DNA of 38,886 bases from a virus, in the IMG/VR virus record IMGVR_UViG_3300027896_000100, positions 1 to 38,886 of that record. The stretch is one strand, 5' to 3'. The notes beneath the pieces are model-generated. The model did not search any database and was not told where the DNA came from. It saw nothing but the letters and a program-made list of their open reading frames with translations. Below, piece after piece: positions 7,523 through 15,982 of this stretch (position 1 is the stretch's first letter; the number at the start of each line of letters is the position of its first letter). The position numbers and the translations under genes were made by a program.

Positions 7523-7954
7523 TTATTGTAATAACAAATCAGCTTCACACTGACGTCGTCTAACAAGCCCTGCTAATACACCTCCGCCTGCCTTATTCCA
7601 CTTCTTAATTTCTGTTGCAGCAGATACCCAATTCTTTTGGCTAATTCTTAATTTTAATTTTGATCTATTATAATTCGTTATTCCTAGATTGTAAACAAAA
7701 TCTGCAATAGCTGCCTGTTTGTTAATATCTTCAAGTATTAATATAGGACTTGCCTTAATAACTTCATCTATAACATCTATACAAGTGTCTAGTAAATTAT
7801 CATCAGCTTCTTGTTGAGTCCATTTCATACCTTGTTTAATTCCTTTTGTTTGGCCATAGCCTATTGTCCATATACCTGCAGGACATTTATAAGACTCTAA
7901 TTTACAACCTTCAAATTCTTTTATAAGTCTAGTAAGTATTTCAACTGTAGTCAT
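7523..7954 (-). CDS. Endolysin, GH24 (T4-type) lysozyme
   Basis: A 143-aa enzyme that cleaves the MurNAc-GlcNAc bond of peptidoglycan at the end of infection. The catalytic triad has the E-8aa-C-5aa-T spacing known for this family: Glu15 (KEFEG), Cys24 and Thr30 (WTIGYG). The later VYNLG and GLVRRRQCEADLL motifs are also typical. There is no N-terminal signal or SAR helix, so export depends on a holin such as the 60-aa or 80-aa membrane proteins nearby. It starts with ATG at 7954, overlapping the stop of the 80-aa gene by one base. Confidence 0.9.
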   Translation of the reverse strand: MTTVEILTRLIKEFEGCKLESYKCPAGIWTIGYGQTKGIKQGMKWTQQEADDNLLDTCIDVIDEVIKASPILILEDINKQAAIADFVYNLGITNYNRSKLKLRISQKNWVSAATEIKKWNKAGGGVLAGLVRRRQCEADLLLQ

Positions 7955-8196
7955 TAATTTTTACTCGTAAAAATATATGCTAGAAAAGCAAATATAGCAC
8001 TAACACTAAAAACTACACCACCAAAGAATCCTTTATTTGAGTGCGCATTTTTTTGTAATTCATCTAAGGCTGCAAAAATTCGGTCTGAACGTCTACGCGC
8101 ATCTTCTCTATCACAATGTATATCTTTAACCAGTCCGTCTAATCTTTCTTCTACTTTTGCTACTCTACAATTAAGGTCTGGCATAGATGTGTCCAT
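7954..8196 (-). CDS. Membrane-anchored coiled-coil protein next to endolysin (holin/hemolysin XhlA-like)
   Basis: An 80-aa protein: an acidic/basic coiled-coil region (CRVAKVEERLDGLVKDI, DARRRSDRIFAALDELQ), then a glycine turn and one C-terminal membrane helix (GGVVFSVSAIFAFLAYIF) with a basic end. This topology resembles XhlA-type hemolysin/holin accessory proteins and some i-spanins in mirror orientation. Direct coupling to the endolysin start (TAATG) supports a lysis role. Which protein is the pore-forming holin, this one or the 60-aa protein at 5619-5437, cannot be decided from sequence. Confidence 0.62.
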   Translation of the reverse strand: MDTSMPDLNCRVAKVEERLDGLVKDIHCDREDARRRSDRIFAALDELQKNAHSNKGFFGGVVFSVSAIFAFLAYIFTSKN

Positions 8197-8474
8197 TATG
8201 CGGTAAGGGTAATATTGATAACAGTACCGCGATTGACATTGGTATAAACTGCTGTACTTTGCACTGTTACAGGGCCAGTTGTTAGTGTTACTGTTCCCAA
8301 TACTAAACCAGCCGATTGTAAGGCATTGGTGGCTTGTGCGAGTGTTAACCCAATGAGCTGTGGTGTGACTATCTTTGGCTTAGGAATTGTCTTAGTTTCA
8401 AGAATTCCGCCGTCTGGATTTGAATATCCCATAATCACGTTGGGTGCGCAATTTAATGATGTAAACCTGGCCAT
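8196..8474 (-). CDS. Single PASTA-domain phage protein
   Basis: A 92-aa protein. After a 35-residue leader, the rest is one PASTA-like domain: VTPQLIGLTLAQATNAL, SAGLVLGTV, then VNRGTVINITL, matching the family order 'P-x-hydrophobic-x-G-x-x-x-x-x-A...L...G-L ... G-x-x-V-x-hydrophobic-x-hydrophobic'. PASTA domains bind peptidoglycan stem peptides or beta-lactams in Ser/Thr kinases and PBPs. In phages single PASTA modules appear in virion or lysis clusters. Coupled starts with the 107-aa gene and the lysis protein suggest a wall-contact role in the virion or at lysis. Confidence 0.7.
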   Translation of the reverse strand: MARFTSLNCAPNVIMGYSNPDGGILETKTIPKPKIVTPQLIGLTLAQATNALQSAGLVLGTVTLTTGPVTVQSTAVYTNVNRGTVINITLTA

Positions 8475-8797
8475 TAGTGTTTACCTTGTATTAGGCACAT
8501 CTTGCCATCTGATGATTGCAAGAATCTATGCATTTCTTGCCCTGCAATTTGACTATCTGGGCAATTCAAATCATAGCCATCTCTAATTGCTTTTTCAAAC
8601 ATAATTAGTGGTATTGTTGCTACCATTCTTCCAAAAGACTCTCCACTCTGTGCGCCTAGATCATGAAGTGCACCAGGGTTTTTTCGAAGTTCAGCGTTAC
8701 GTTCAAGTATCAGCTTTTCAGTAGGTTGACTAGTTTTGTGAGTAATAGTATTTGTATGTTCCTGATAGTGCATTTCACTTTTAATAACGCTGTCCAT
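8474..8797 (-). CDS. Conserved phage protein of unknown function
   Basis: A 107-aa protein with an N-terminal disordered stretch, then EKLILERNAELRKNPGALHDL, SFGRMVATIPLIMFEKAIRDGYDLN and a C-terminal EMHRFLQSSDGKMCLIQGK. I recognise this 'ILERNAELRKNPGAL...GR.VA.IP...YE...' pattern as widespread in phages of Proteobacteria, located next to the capsid gene, without a proven function. It is helical and soluble, possibly a minor head protein. It is separated from the 70-aa gene by 2 nt and coupled to the PASTA gene by a one-base overlap. Confidence 0.68.
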   Translation of the reverse strand: MDSVIKSEMHYQEHTNTITHKTSQPTEKLILERNAELRKNPGALHDLGAQSGESFGRMVATIPLIMFEKAIRDGYDLNCPDSQIAGQEMHRFLQSSDGKMCLIQGKH

Positions 8798-8799
8798 CT

Positions 8800-9012
8800 T
8801 TATACCTTTTGCACGTAATTAAAAAGTGCTTCTGCTTCTGCGGCAGTTGCAGTACCTATTTCACCTGGAGCAATTGGTCCACTTTCAAAAATAATTGTTT
8901 CTTCAAAAATGTTTTTAATTTTGATGTTAGAAACATGGTTATTAACAATGTCTTTACCATTAATACTTACTGTATCTTTTGGTTCTTTATCTAATACTTT
9001 TGCTTCAGCCAT
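8800..9012 (-). CDS. Small protein downstream of capsid gene
   Basis: A 70-aa acidic, beta-leaning protein (KDTVSINGKDIVNNHVSNI, TIIFESGPIAPGEIGTATAAEAEAL) starting at 9012 with a GAGGA ribosome site. It lies 47 nt downstream of the major capsid gene, with a stem-loop between them. The C-terminal 'GPI.PGE.G.AT..EA..L' pattern resembles small structural accessory proteins of podovirus heads. A decoration or head-completion role is possible, but no family is certain. Confidence 0.58.
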   Translation of the reverse strand: MAEAKVLDKEPKDTVSINGKDIVNNHVSNIKIKNIFEETIIFESGPIAPGEIGTATAAEAEALFNYVQKV

Positions 9013-9032
9013 TTTAATTCCTCGTAAAGATG

Positions 9033-9052
9033 GCCCACCGGTTAAGATGGGC
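9033..9052 (-). terminator. Stem-loop after the capsid gene (attenuator-like)
   Basis: Arms GCCCA (9033-9037) and TGGGC (9048-9052) flank a 10-nt loop in the 47-nt gap after the capsid stop. On the minus-strand transcript only a weak U tract follows (ATCUUUA). This looks more like an attenuator or RNA-stabilising hairpin that lowers expression downstream of the capsid gene than a full terminator. Confidence 0.45.
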
Positions 9053-9059
9053 TGTCAGA

Positions 9060-10121
9060 TTATGCAGTTACAGCAGATGCAATAATAATATCACCAATAA
9101 TTGCGTGAGATTTTTCAGTATTACAAATCAATGACCAATCAACTGACATTTGACGATTTTCAGCCAAACCAGTTTTAGCAAGTTCTTCTGTTCTATAGCC
9201 TTTCAAGTAAGTCATAGCTAAGTAAGAAGGGTCAAGGATAAATACGTCAGCAGACGTACCTGCAGCTGAGTAAACACCAGTTGTAGAACCCGCAGTACCA
9301 ACATAAGGAATTTGTAAACGGTTAGGAACCATTTTCAAAGTACCAAAGTCAGTTACAAATACATTAACAGAGCCCATTGCAGTAGCTTGAGAGGCAGATT
9401 TGCCTAGGTCAGACATCAGAGTTGCTACTCTGGCAGATGAAGTAAATAGATACTCGCTGAACTTACGAATGGTGCCAGGCACAGACATCATGATTGATGG
9501 ATCGCCACCTTGTGTATAGACAGACTGAACCGCGTCACGAACCAAAGTTTCAGTTAATGCACGAGCAGTACCATAAGTACGTAATGCAGTTACACCTGAT
9601 GATTGGAACCCACCAACTGCGCCAGTTGTGCCGGCAGAGAAGTTAGTAGTCAACCAAGATGGTAGACCGCCTACTTTACCAGCAACAGCACCAGTATCAG
9701 CAAATGAGGCTTGGTTAGTCAATACAATCGCTTCAACGTCACGTCTTAACTCTTGCTGTCTACGCATCATTTGATATGACAATTCTTTTGTACGACCAAT
9801 TACATCAGAAGCATCAGCCCTGAAAGAAGTACGAACAACTTTAGTAGAGATTTGGTGATGGTTACCTACTCTCAAACCAAGAACAGTGTTGTTACCTGAC
9901 GCATCAGAGCCGTCAATAACCGCATTGGTTAAGTTAGGAACTGCCAAAGCATCAGTAGTCCATTCTTTGTATGGGTTCTTTGAAGTTTCAGTACCGATAG
10001 CATCAGTAAATGGTAAAGGGATTTTAGAAATATCCCAAATTTGGTTCATTACATCTTCACGGATTAAACCGCCACGGACAGCACCTTTAAGTGTTGCTGC
10101 GTCTAAATTAGCTGTAGTCAT
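9060..10121 (-). CDS. Major capsid protein (SU10-type / DUF5309-like HK97 fold)
   Basis: A 353-aa protein following the scaffold gene. The N-terminal region (DVMNQIWDISKIPLPFTDAIG, NPYKEWTTDALAVP) and the helical RTKELSYQMMRRQQELRRDVE segment, followed by a Gly-rich loop and PSIMMSVPGTIRKFSEYL, match the SU10/DUF5309 capsid family of HK97-fold shell proteins. The C-terminus is beta-rich (ILDPSYLAMTYLKGYRTEELAKTG). Size, position downstream of an acidic scaffold, and GC-richer codon choice typical of highly expressed phage genes all fit. It would form the icosahedral shell. Confidence 0.8.
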   Translation of the reverse strand: MTTANLDAATLKGAVRGGLIREDVMNQIWDISKIPLPFTDAIGTETSKNPYKEWTTDALAVPNLTNAVIDGSDASGNNTVLGLRVGNHHQISTKVVRTSFRADASDVIGRTKELSYQMMRRQQELRRDVEAIVLTNQASFADTGAVAGKVGGLPSWLTTNFSAGTTGAVGGFQSSGVTALRTYGTARALTETLVRDAVQSVYTQGGDPSIMMSVPGTIRKFSEYLFTSSARVATLMSDLGKSASQATAMGSVNVFVTDFGTLKMVPNRLQIPYVGTAGSTTGVYSAAGTSADVFILDPSYLAMTYLKGYRTEELAKTGLAENRQMSVDWSLICNTEKSHAIIGDIIIASAVTA

Positions 10122-10138
10122 TTTTTGATACCCTTAAA

Positions 10139-11239
10139 TTAATTATATAAACCGCTTAGCAATTCTGCTACAGCGTCTGTTTCAGCATTACGTTTTTGAT
10201 ACCCTTGTGAAGACTTTGCAGTCTTTGTAAGTTTATCAAGTTTAGTAAGTGCCTTTGTTGTCTTACCTGTACTTTTTTGATACTTAGGAACTTGCACATC
10301 AAGTTTTGTTTTCGCAGTCTTAACACTAGACCTGTACTTCATAGCATCTTTAATTACTTCAAGTACTCTAGCATCTTGTATGTTTGAAAACTCTTCTTGT
10401 GTAAACCCATAAGCATCTGCTGCAAAATCAGTCATTTCTGATAGAGCCTTTCTAAATACTTCAGGTTTTGCCCATGAAGGATTTTTTTCTAAAACTCTAT
10501 CTGCTTGACTTTTAACATACTCTTGCTGCATTGCTTGTTGCTCTGCAGTCATTTGTTGAGTTACACCATTCTGTTCTTGACCTATAGCATTAGTTATCTG
10601 ATCAATTTCAGATTGTCTAAAATTAAAATCTTGAACAGCAGCTGCATATTCACCTGGATTTTCAACTCTTAATCTATTCCAATCAAGTTTTGTATATTCA
10701 GATAGCAAATTAGATTTTAGATGTCCTACTAAAGCATTTGCAGTTTCAATTTTTTTAGAATATTCACTAGCAACAGCAGTTTTAATTTCATCAAATTCTT
10801 TTCGCTGATCTGCTAAAAGTTTAGATTTATTAGTATTGCTTTTATTGCTTTGATATCCTGCTATTAAGTCTTTGACTCCAACAGTAGTTGTTTTGCCATC
10901 AACTTTTACGTTAATGCCTGATAAATTACCATCTTCATCTAATACTACATTTTTTTCATCTATACCTAGTGTTTTAGCCCAGGTAACGTCTTCATCAGAT
11001 TCATCCGAGTCATCATCTTCAGTTTCATCTGTTTCTTCACCTTCTGGTTCATCACCCTCTTGTGTAGAATCATCTGGTTGGGTATCATCCTCCTCAGATT
11101 CTTCAATAGGTTTCTTTTTTGTTGCAGCTGGCTTTTCTGGCTCACCTGATAATAGGTTAGCAATTTGGTCAACCATATTTACGCTTCCAACTTCACTCGA
11201 AAGTTCAGCCGTTGAAGTAGTATTTTGGTCATCATTCAT
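10139..11239 (-). CDS. Head scaffolding protein
   Basis: A 366-aa protein with an intensely acidic, disordered N-terminal third (residues about 45-85, dominated by Asp, Glu and Ser), then helical coiled-coil-forming regions (EFDEIKTAVASEYSKKIETA, MQQEYVKSQADRVLEKN) and a very basic C-terminal end (TGKTTKALTKLDKLTKTAKS). An acidic body with a basic C-terminal capsid-binding tail, immediately upstream of the capsid gene, is the standard picture of a podovirus scaffold. It guides capsid assembly and is removed before DNA packaging. No protease domain is visible. Confidence 0.8.
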   Translation of the reverse strand: MNDDQNTTSTAELSSEVGSVNMVDQIANLLSGEPEKPAATKKKPIEESEEDDTQPDDSTQEGDEPEGEETDETEDDDSDESDEDVTWAKTLGIDEKNVVLDEDGNLSGINVKVDGKTTTVGVKDLIAGYQSNKSNTNKSKLLADQRKEFDEIKTAVASEYSKKIETANALVGHLKSNLLSEYTKLDWNRLRVENPGEYAAAVQDFNFRQSEIDQITNAIGQEQNGVTQQMTAEQQAMQQEYVKSQADRVLEKNPSWAKPEVFRKALSEMTDFAADAYGFTQEEFSNIQDARVLEVIKDAMKYRSSVKTAKTKLDVQVPKYQKSTGKTTKALTKLDKLTKTAKSSQGYQKRNAETDAVAELLSGLYN

Positions 11240-11247
11240 ATTTTATC

Positions 11248-11511
11248 TCACTCTTCACTAAGTTGTTTAAATGCAAGTTTTCCTGTTTCTATATCTCTAA
11301 GTACAATTTCTTCTAAAACTTTTATTGCAGTTATTTGATGTCTAATAGCTAAAATATCATTAGCAGTAAGATCATTTGCATATAATTGTTTACCAACATT
11401 GCTTTGAAAAATATCAAAATAATTCTTTAGATATATATCATAAGCTTGTTGAGCTCTGTTGCCTATATTTACTTCTTCGTGTAATATATAGTCTATATCT
11501 TTATTCGCCAT
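11248..11511 (-). CDS. Small late protein between portal and scaffold genes
   Basis: An 87-aa, predominantly helical protein (DIDYILHEEVNIGNRAQQAYDIYLKNYF, LTANDILAIRHQITAIKVLEEIVLRDIE). Its start at 11511 lies inside the last codons of the portal gene (11-nt overlap), implying coupled translation. Small helical proteins at this position can be head-completion or scaffold-accessory factors, but I do not recognise the family. No signal or membrane segment is visible. Confidence 0.6.
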   Translation of the reverse strand: MANKDIDYILHEEVNIGNRAQQAYDIYLKNYFDIFQSNVGKQLYANDLTANDILAIRHQITAIKVLEEIVLRDIETGKLAFKQLSEE

Positions 11512-13669
11512 TTTCTTTTTGGTCCTCGTCCATCATTTCTTCATTAATTTTAAAATTAGCATTTTGCTCTGTGTTAGAAGTTGCTTCAATCTCAGTTAAT
11601 TTAATAGCTGTTTGCATAGATAACTGATCATACTTAAACCTTAACTCTGAGATTTCTTTATTGCTTTTTTCTACTAGTTTTGCTTGCTCTATTTGGGCTA
11701 ATAATTGAGCTATCTTAGACTCAAAATCATGCTTATCTAATTCTCTTTGGTGCTTAGACAATTCTAATTGGGCTTTAACTTGTACATTTGCTTGTTGTGC
11801 TTCAGCAGTAGTAGTAGCAGCTTGTGCCAATTGAGCTTGAAGTTGAAATTGTTTAAGTTGCTCTTCTTGTTGCTGTTGTTGTTGTTGTTGAGAACCTTGT
11901 GATGCTTGTTGTTGGGCTTGCTGACCTTCCTGTGAAGATGGATCAATAAAATATTTACTAGCACCATTAAGTCCTGAGAACTTACAGAAGTCATCAAGTG
12001 TAGTATATATTTTAGCCGGATTTGTTAATGCTTGACCAGGTGTTGCAATTATTTGAGCTTGTATTTGCTGTATCTGCTGAATAGCAGCTAATTTAGCTCT
12101 AACATCCCCAGTACCTGTTCCTACACGTACTGAACTCTTTGTACGTTTTGGCCATTCTGATGGATTAACTTTAACCCATTGACCACGATATTGAAAATCT
12201 TGTATTGTATCAACATGCTGTGTTACTATGTCACGAATCTTATTGCATAGTGGTTTAATACCAGTTTCACATATGACACGAATAATTAATCCAATTAATT
12301 CTTCTTTAGCAGTCATCATTCTCTCAACACCTTGAGAGCCTACTCTATCACCTATATTCTCTGGTGAAGCAGTACCATCAGCAGATACTCCTATACGTCC
12401 TGCCTTAACTTCATCAAGATACTGCATCATACTAAAAGCTGCATCACCAATTTGTGGTGTAGCTAGTGGTTGTATTGCATCTAATCGTTTAGCTCTAATG
12501 AGGCCACCAGGACGAGAGACAAGAAGGTCATCAAGATTAACTTGACCTTCAAGAATAACATTTCGTTGATTATTTTGTAAGTACATATTATCCATAATGT
12601 TTCGGATAATTGCTGTTTTATTGTCTTGAATTTGTTTAAGTCTATCATATACTGACAATCCTTGAAACTTGTGTGACATCAGAATAGCAGTTGTGGCAAT
12701 CCAAGGACTGCTATCAATAGATTCAATACTAAGTATTTTTGTAGGAGGTTCTACACCTGCTACAGTTATTTTCATAAGTTCTGCTATCCCTGAACCATCC
12801 ATGTCAAGTTTCATATAACATTCACCAATTTCAACTAATTTATTGGCATCATCTTGTGAAAGTGTTGATGGTATAAGAGTTGGTTCGTTTTGATAGTTAA
12901 AACGATAAGATGAACGTATTAAGTCAGATGATGCAATATCTTCAATTTCAGATTGTTTGAATCCTTCTTCACGTAAGTCTGATAATGATTTGTTAACTAT
13001 TTGAGCCGTAAATCTAGCATTTGATAAGTCAATAGAATTATGTTGTGAATTGACTCTAAATTCTTCAGGTGCTACACCATCAATTTTTACTTTACCATCT
13101 CTGTTAGTAACAGAGAGTTTGGCATCATATATTACTTGTGGTTGCCCTTGCTCATCAATATATTGATTAGGAGTTAATTGTTTTATCTCTGTATTTTTAT
13201 CTGCTACAATTATATGCAACTGATCTTCTGTCAATCCAGTATAGTTATATACTTTTGTTTCTATTGACTCTTCATAGTATACTTTAAGCATACCATTACG
13301 TTGCATAAGTGCATCTTTTACAAATTGATGGATTAGTACAAACCCATCATTTTGTTTCATTAGAACATCATATACATACTCTGATTCTATACTAGCTTGT
13401 AATTCGTCTGCTTCACTAATTGGGTCAAATACTACTACTTCATTGTTCTGAGTAAATGACTTCATTATTTGTGGCATTATCCACTCAATAGCGTCAGCTA
13501 TATCTGTAGATACTATTGATGAACGACCTTCTTGTTCTGTGCCATTTGGTAGACCAAGATAGTACAGAAGTGGGTCTTTCAGCATTGCTGGACTTGAAGT
13601 AGTAATATTAGCATTACTAAGTTCATTTGCTATAATAGCAAGAATGTCGCTCTCAGATAGTTTTGCCAT
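11501..13669 (-). CDS. Portal protein with Gln-rich C-terminal tail
   Basis: A 722-aa protein, the usual size for large podovirus portals. The N-terminal part (DIADAIEWIMPQIMKSFTQNNEVVVFDP, VLIHQFVKDALMQRNGMLKVYYEE) matches the clip/stem opening of SU10/T7-type head-tail connector portals. A central ILSIESIDSSPWIATTAILMSHKF, GLSVYDRLKQIQDNKTAIIRN segment is also typical. From about residue 575 the chain becomes a Gln/Ala-rich coiled coil with a run of seven Gln (the antiparallel TTG repeat at 11867-11890), probably the barrel. It forms the dodecameric vertex for DNA entry and tail attachment. Confidence 0.85.
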   Translation of the reverse strand: MAKLSESDILAIIANELSNANITTSSPAMLKDPLLYYLGLPNGTEQEGRSSIVSTDIADAIEWIMPQIMKSFTQNNEVVVFDPISEADELQASIESEYVYDVLMKQNDGFVLIHQFVKDALMQRNGMLKVYYEESIETKVYNYTGLTEDQLHIIVADKNTEIKQLTPNQYIDEQGQPQVIYDAKLSVTNRDGKVKIDGVAPEEFRVNSQHNSIDLSNARFTAQIVNKSLSDLREEGFKQSEIEDIASSDLIRSSYRFNYQNEPTLIPSTLSQDDANKLVEIGECYMKLDMDGSGIAELMKITVAGVEPPTKILSIESIDSSPWIATTAILMSHKFQGLSVYDRLKQIQDNKTAIIRNIMDNMYLQNNQRNVILEGQVNLDDLLVSRPGGLIRAKRLDAIQPLATPQIGDAAFSMMQYLDEVKAGRIGVSADGTASPENIGDRVGSQGVERMMTAKEELIGLIIRVICETGIKPLCNKIRDIVTQHVDTIQDFQYRGQWVKVNPSEWPKRTKSSVRVGTGTGDVRAKLAAIQQIQQIQAQIIATPGQALTNPAKIYTTLDDFCKFSGLNGASKYFIDPSSQEGQQAQQQASQGSQQQQQQQQEEQLKQFQLQAQLAQAATTTAEAQQANVQVKAQLELSKHQRELDKHDFESKIAQLLAQIEQAKLVEKSNKEISELRFKYDQLSMQTAIKLTEIEATSNTEQNANFKINEEMMDEDQKENGE

Positions 13670-13671
13670 AA

Positions 13672-13833
13672 TTATGCGAAAGTATTATTAAAACCATCTA
13701 TCCATGCTTGGTAAGCTGGAACTCCGACAGAAAATGGATTAGTGCCGACAAGTTGACCTGTTTGAGCTGCTCTTCTGCCATCGCCCCATGCATCATTTAA
13801 ATGAACTGAATTTTTGTATAATTTACCGGCCAT
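13672..13833 (-). CDS. 53-aa conserved-type small late protein
   Basis: Starts MAGKLYKNSVHLNDAWGD and ends FNNTFA with a TAA two bases before the portal ATG. Its own ATG at 13833 shares a base with the preceding TAA (TAATG), and an AGAGGAG site lies 8-14 nt upstream. The Trp/Gly-rich, highly specific sequence (AYQAWIDGFNNTF) and perfect coupling on both sides argue that it is real. The function is unknown; terminase-portal intergenic genes are often packaging or head accessory factors. Confidence 0.7.
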   Translation of the reverse strand: MAGKLYKNSVHLNDAWGDGRRAAQTGQLVGTNPFSVGVPAYQAWIDGFNNTFA

Positions 13834-14012
13834 TAGCATGCTCCTCTTTTCTTGCCAGGCATTGGCATAGGTGGTTTCTTTGGTTGTGTTTTTGCTTTAG
13901 CCATTTTATTGCCTCTAATTTTAAGTTTAATAAGTTGTTTTACCAACTCTCTTTTTTTCATGAAAGGTCTTTCTGGTTTATTCAATATTTCATATTGGTA
14001 ATTATAAAACAT
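13833..14012 (-). CDS. 59-aa basic late protein with a possible internal start
   Basis: The frame opens at ATG 14012, sharing a base with the terminase stop (TAATG). Residues 1-36 are basic and helical (KKRELVKQLIKLKIRGNK). An in-frame ATG at 13904 with an AGAGG site 9 nt upstream would give a separate 23-residue peptide, MAKAKTQPKKPPMPMPGKK plus a short Cys-ending tail. Proline/lysine-rich short peptides like this occur between packaging genes in other phages. Either the full form, the short form or both may be made. Function is unknown; nucleic-acid contact is plausible from its charge. Confidence 0.6.
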   Translation of the reverse strand: MFYNYQYEILNKPERPFMKKRELVKQLIKLKIRGNKMAKAKTQPKKPPMPMPGKKRGAC

Positions 14013-15409
14013 TATATAACACCTAGATTAGAAAGTGTATAATCAATAGGTTTGGAATCAAACCCACCAATGACTCTACTTCCACCTACTGCTCCTAAAA
14101 ATAAATACTGACAAGCATCAGCAACATGAGAATATCTGCCTTTATCAGGTTTGTCCATAAAACGTGCTTCACCAGATACTTGCATACGTTTATATTTATA
14201 ACCGCCTGCTAGTGCTTTTCTTAGAGTAACTGCTTTGCCAGTTATCAAGAAAGCAGTATTACCAGCAAAATCCAATCTTTGCATATAATCAGCTACTGCT
14301 TCACGTCTTATTGTAAAATCATTTGTATATGTTGGATATGCTTCAATACCTTGATTGTGTAAGATCATAAATGGTGTAGACTCATCAGTTTGAGCTCTTT
14401 GTTCACCAGCAGGATCAGCATATATCTCAACATTTAAAAATTTAGAATATGTTGTATTAAGTTTTTCTCTTAACAACTTACCAAATGACATAGCACCCAT
14501 ATCAAATGTGCACAACTCGTCAAATATTATCATTCTACCGCTTGCTGTAAGCTGACCAAATACAGCAGCTGGAGTTAATCCAAAATCTATACCAATATAT
14601 AATGGTAATTTTGGATCAGCAAAATATGGTTCTTGTGATGAATGAACATCATCTTTATATTCAGGGAATACTGGTTTGCCATCAGCTATGAATCCATAAT
14701 TACCATGAACATACACGTTAATCCACTCCTGATCTTTACCACCTTGCATATTAGTATAATAATTTGGTGGTAGGTTGCTTATATTTTCAGCCTTTCCGCT
14801 TGTTCCGCTTGGTTGCTTTGCAAGAAAATGATTATCTGGTAAACTCTCTTCAAAAAGTTTATACCACCAATGATCATTATCTGGAGGATTGGTATCCATT
14901 ATAATACCAAACCAAGTAGCTCCACCATCTCTCATGTTAGGATAACGACCTACACGACCTTGCAACATATCTATAATCTGCTTTGGTATTTCTCTTGCCT
15001 CATTTACCCAAGAACCAGTCAACTCAAGTGATAATAACTTTTTTACATCATTTGGTCTATCTAATGCTCTAAATAAAAATTCTGCCTGTACTGTGGTTCC
15101 ATCTGGCAATTTTTGTATATGAGTAAATTTTAGATTCATAGCAGAAAACACTCCAGTAGATACTGGTATCCAATCATGGAATGTCTGCATTGTTGTATCC
15201 AATAACTCTCTATATGTATTCCTTATAATTGCCCATCTTGTTCTCCTAATTCCATCAGGAGAAGGTTTTTGTTCATATGCTTTAATCATAAGATCAACAA
15301 CACAAGCAACTGATTTGCCACTACCAATTGGCCCCATCAATGCTCTAACAAATTTATTACTCTTGTGAAAACTTCTACAAGTCGGTGATGCTTTATAAAC
15401 TATATCCAT
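14012..15409 (-). CDS. terL: Terminase large subunit
   Basis: A 465-aa packaging motor. The ATPase Walker A is GPIGSGKS at residues 26-33. A Walker B-like segment ends in Glu (TGSWVNEAREIP, around residue 135). The RNase H-like nuclease half begins YIGIDFGLTPA and includes EIYADPAGEQRAQTDE, supplying the acidic residues that bind metal. It cuts concatemeric DNA and pumps it through the portal. The start overlaps the small subunit stop by one base (TAATG). Subtype (headful or site-specific) cannot be settled by eye. Confidence 0.92.
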   Translation of the reverse strand: MDIVYKASPTCRSFHKSNKFVRALMGPIGSGKSVACVVDLMIKAYEQKPSPDGIRRTRWAIIRNTYRELLDTTMQTFHDWIPVSTGVFSAMNLKFTHIQKLPDGTTVQAEFLFRALDRPNDVKKLLSLELTGSWVNEAREIPKQIIDMLQGRVGRYPNMRDGGATWFGIIMDTNPPDNDHWWYKLFEESLPDNHFLAKQPSGTSGKAENISNLPPNYYTNMQGGKDQEWINVYVHGNYGFIADGKPVFPEYKDDVHSSQEPYFADPKLPLYIGIDFGLTPAAVFGQLTASGRMIIFDELCTFDMGAMSFGKLLREKLNTTYSKFLNVEIYADPAGEQRAQTDESTPFMILHNQGIEAYPTYTNDFTIRREAVADYMQRLDFAGNTAFLITGKAVTLRKALAGGYKYKRMQVSGEARFMDKPDKGRYSHVADACQYLFLGAVGGSRVIGGFDSKPIDYTLSNLGVI

Positions 15410-15885
15410 TAATCCATTACCACTGTAAATGAGAAATTCTTGTTAGCCATGTTTAACTCAGAATCATCTACATTTAATGGAAACTTATCTGCAAAATGTT
15501 TAAGATATATTACCGCTGCTTGAGTACCGCCTGACCTATTGGTCATATTCTGGAATAATCTATCACAAGCAATTTTCTTTGCTTTTGTTCTACCACGTTT
15601 AAATGAAATATAGAACCATCTTAAATCATATTTTGCAGTTGTTATATCATCAATATCAAAACTATCATCCTCTGATTTCATCTTTTCCGCTGTATGCAAA
15701 TCATCCATTGTAAGTGCATAATAATCTAAAACTTCTGCCTCTGATAACCCAATGGCCAATTCTTCAACTTCTGCTAACATATGCAAATCGAAAAACACAA
15801 GAGAATCCTCATCACAATTCTCATAGATTCCTTTGTAACCATTGTATTTCTTGTTAGATTCTGTTCCTGTCTTTGGCAATGCCAT
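15409..15885 (-). CDS. Probable terminase small subunit
   Basis: A 158-aa protein, first gene of the late unit and coupled directly to the large terminase. It is helical, with LSEAEVLDYYALTMDDLHTAEKM resembling a helix-turn-helix DNA-recognition start. RWFYISFKRGRTKAKKIACDRLFQNM and QAAVIYLKHFADKFP then resemble the oligomerisation core of small terminases (the 'A...K.RA.A...L...A..G...M..FLL'-type pattern). It would recognise the packaging site and load the large subunit. The call rests on position and general pattern. A GTTATATAAC palindrome lies just upstream of the ATG. Confidence 0.68.
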   Translation of the reverse strand: MALPKTGTESNKKYNGYKGIYENCDEDSLVFFDLHMLAEVEELAIGLSEAEVLDYYALTMDDLHTAEKMKSEDDSFDIDDITTAKYDLRWFYISFKRGRTKAKKIACDRLFQNMTNRSGGTQAAVIYLKHFADKFPLNVDDSELNMANKNFSFTVVMD

Positions 15886-15953
15886 AATGTTATATAACCT
15901 AAGTTGTTGTTTTAATTAATAATTATCCTTAGATGTTTTAAAGGGTAAATATT

Positions 15954-15982
15954 TTTAATTGCTTATAAGTCTACTATATAAT
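15954..15982 (+). promoter_or_regulatory. Possible plus-strand promoter overlapping the late promoter
   Basis: TTTAAT, 17 bp, then a perfect TATAAT at 15977-15982. It would transcribe into the 28-A tract and the small ORF at 16065. It overlaps the late promoter on the opposite strand, so the two could exclude each other. The -35 is weak. Confidence 0.35.

Noticed and set aside
10872-11261. Plus-strand Ser-rich ORF opposite the scaffold gene
   Set aside because: It is the antisense image of the Asp/Glu/Ser-rich acidic region of the scaffold. It has no plausible ribosome site and lies within a well-supported gene.
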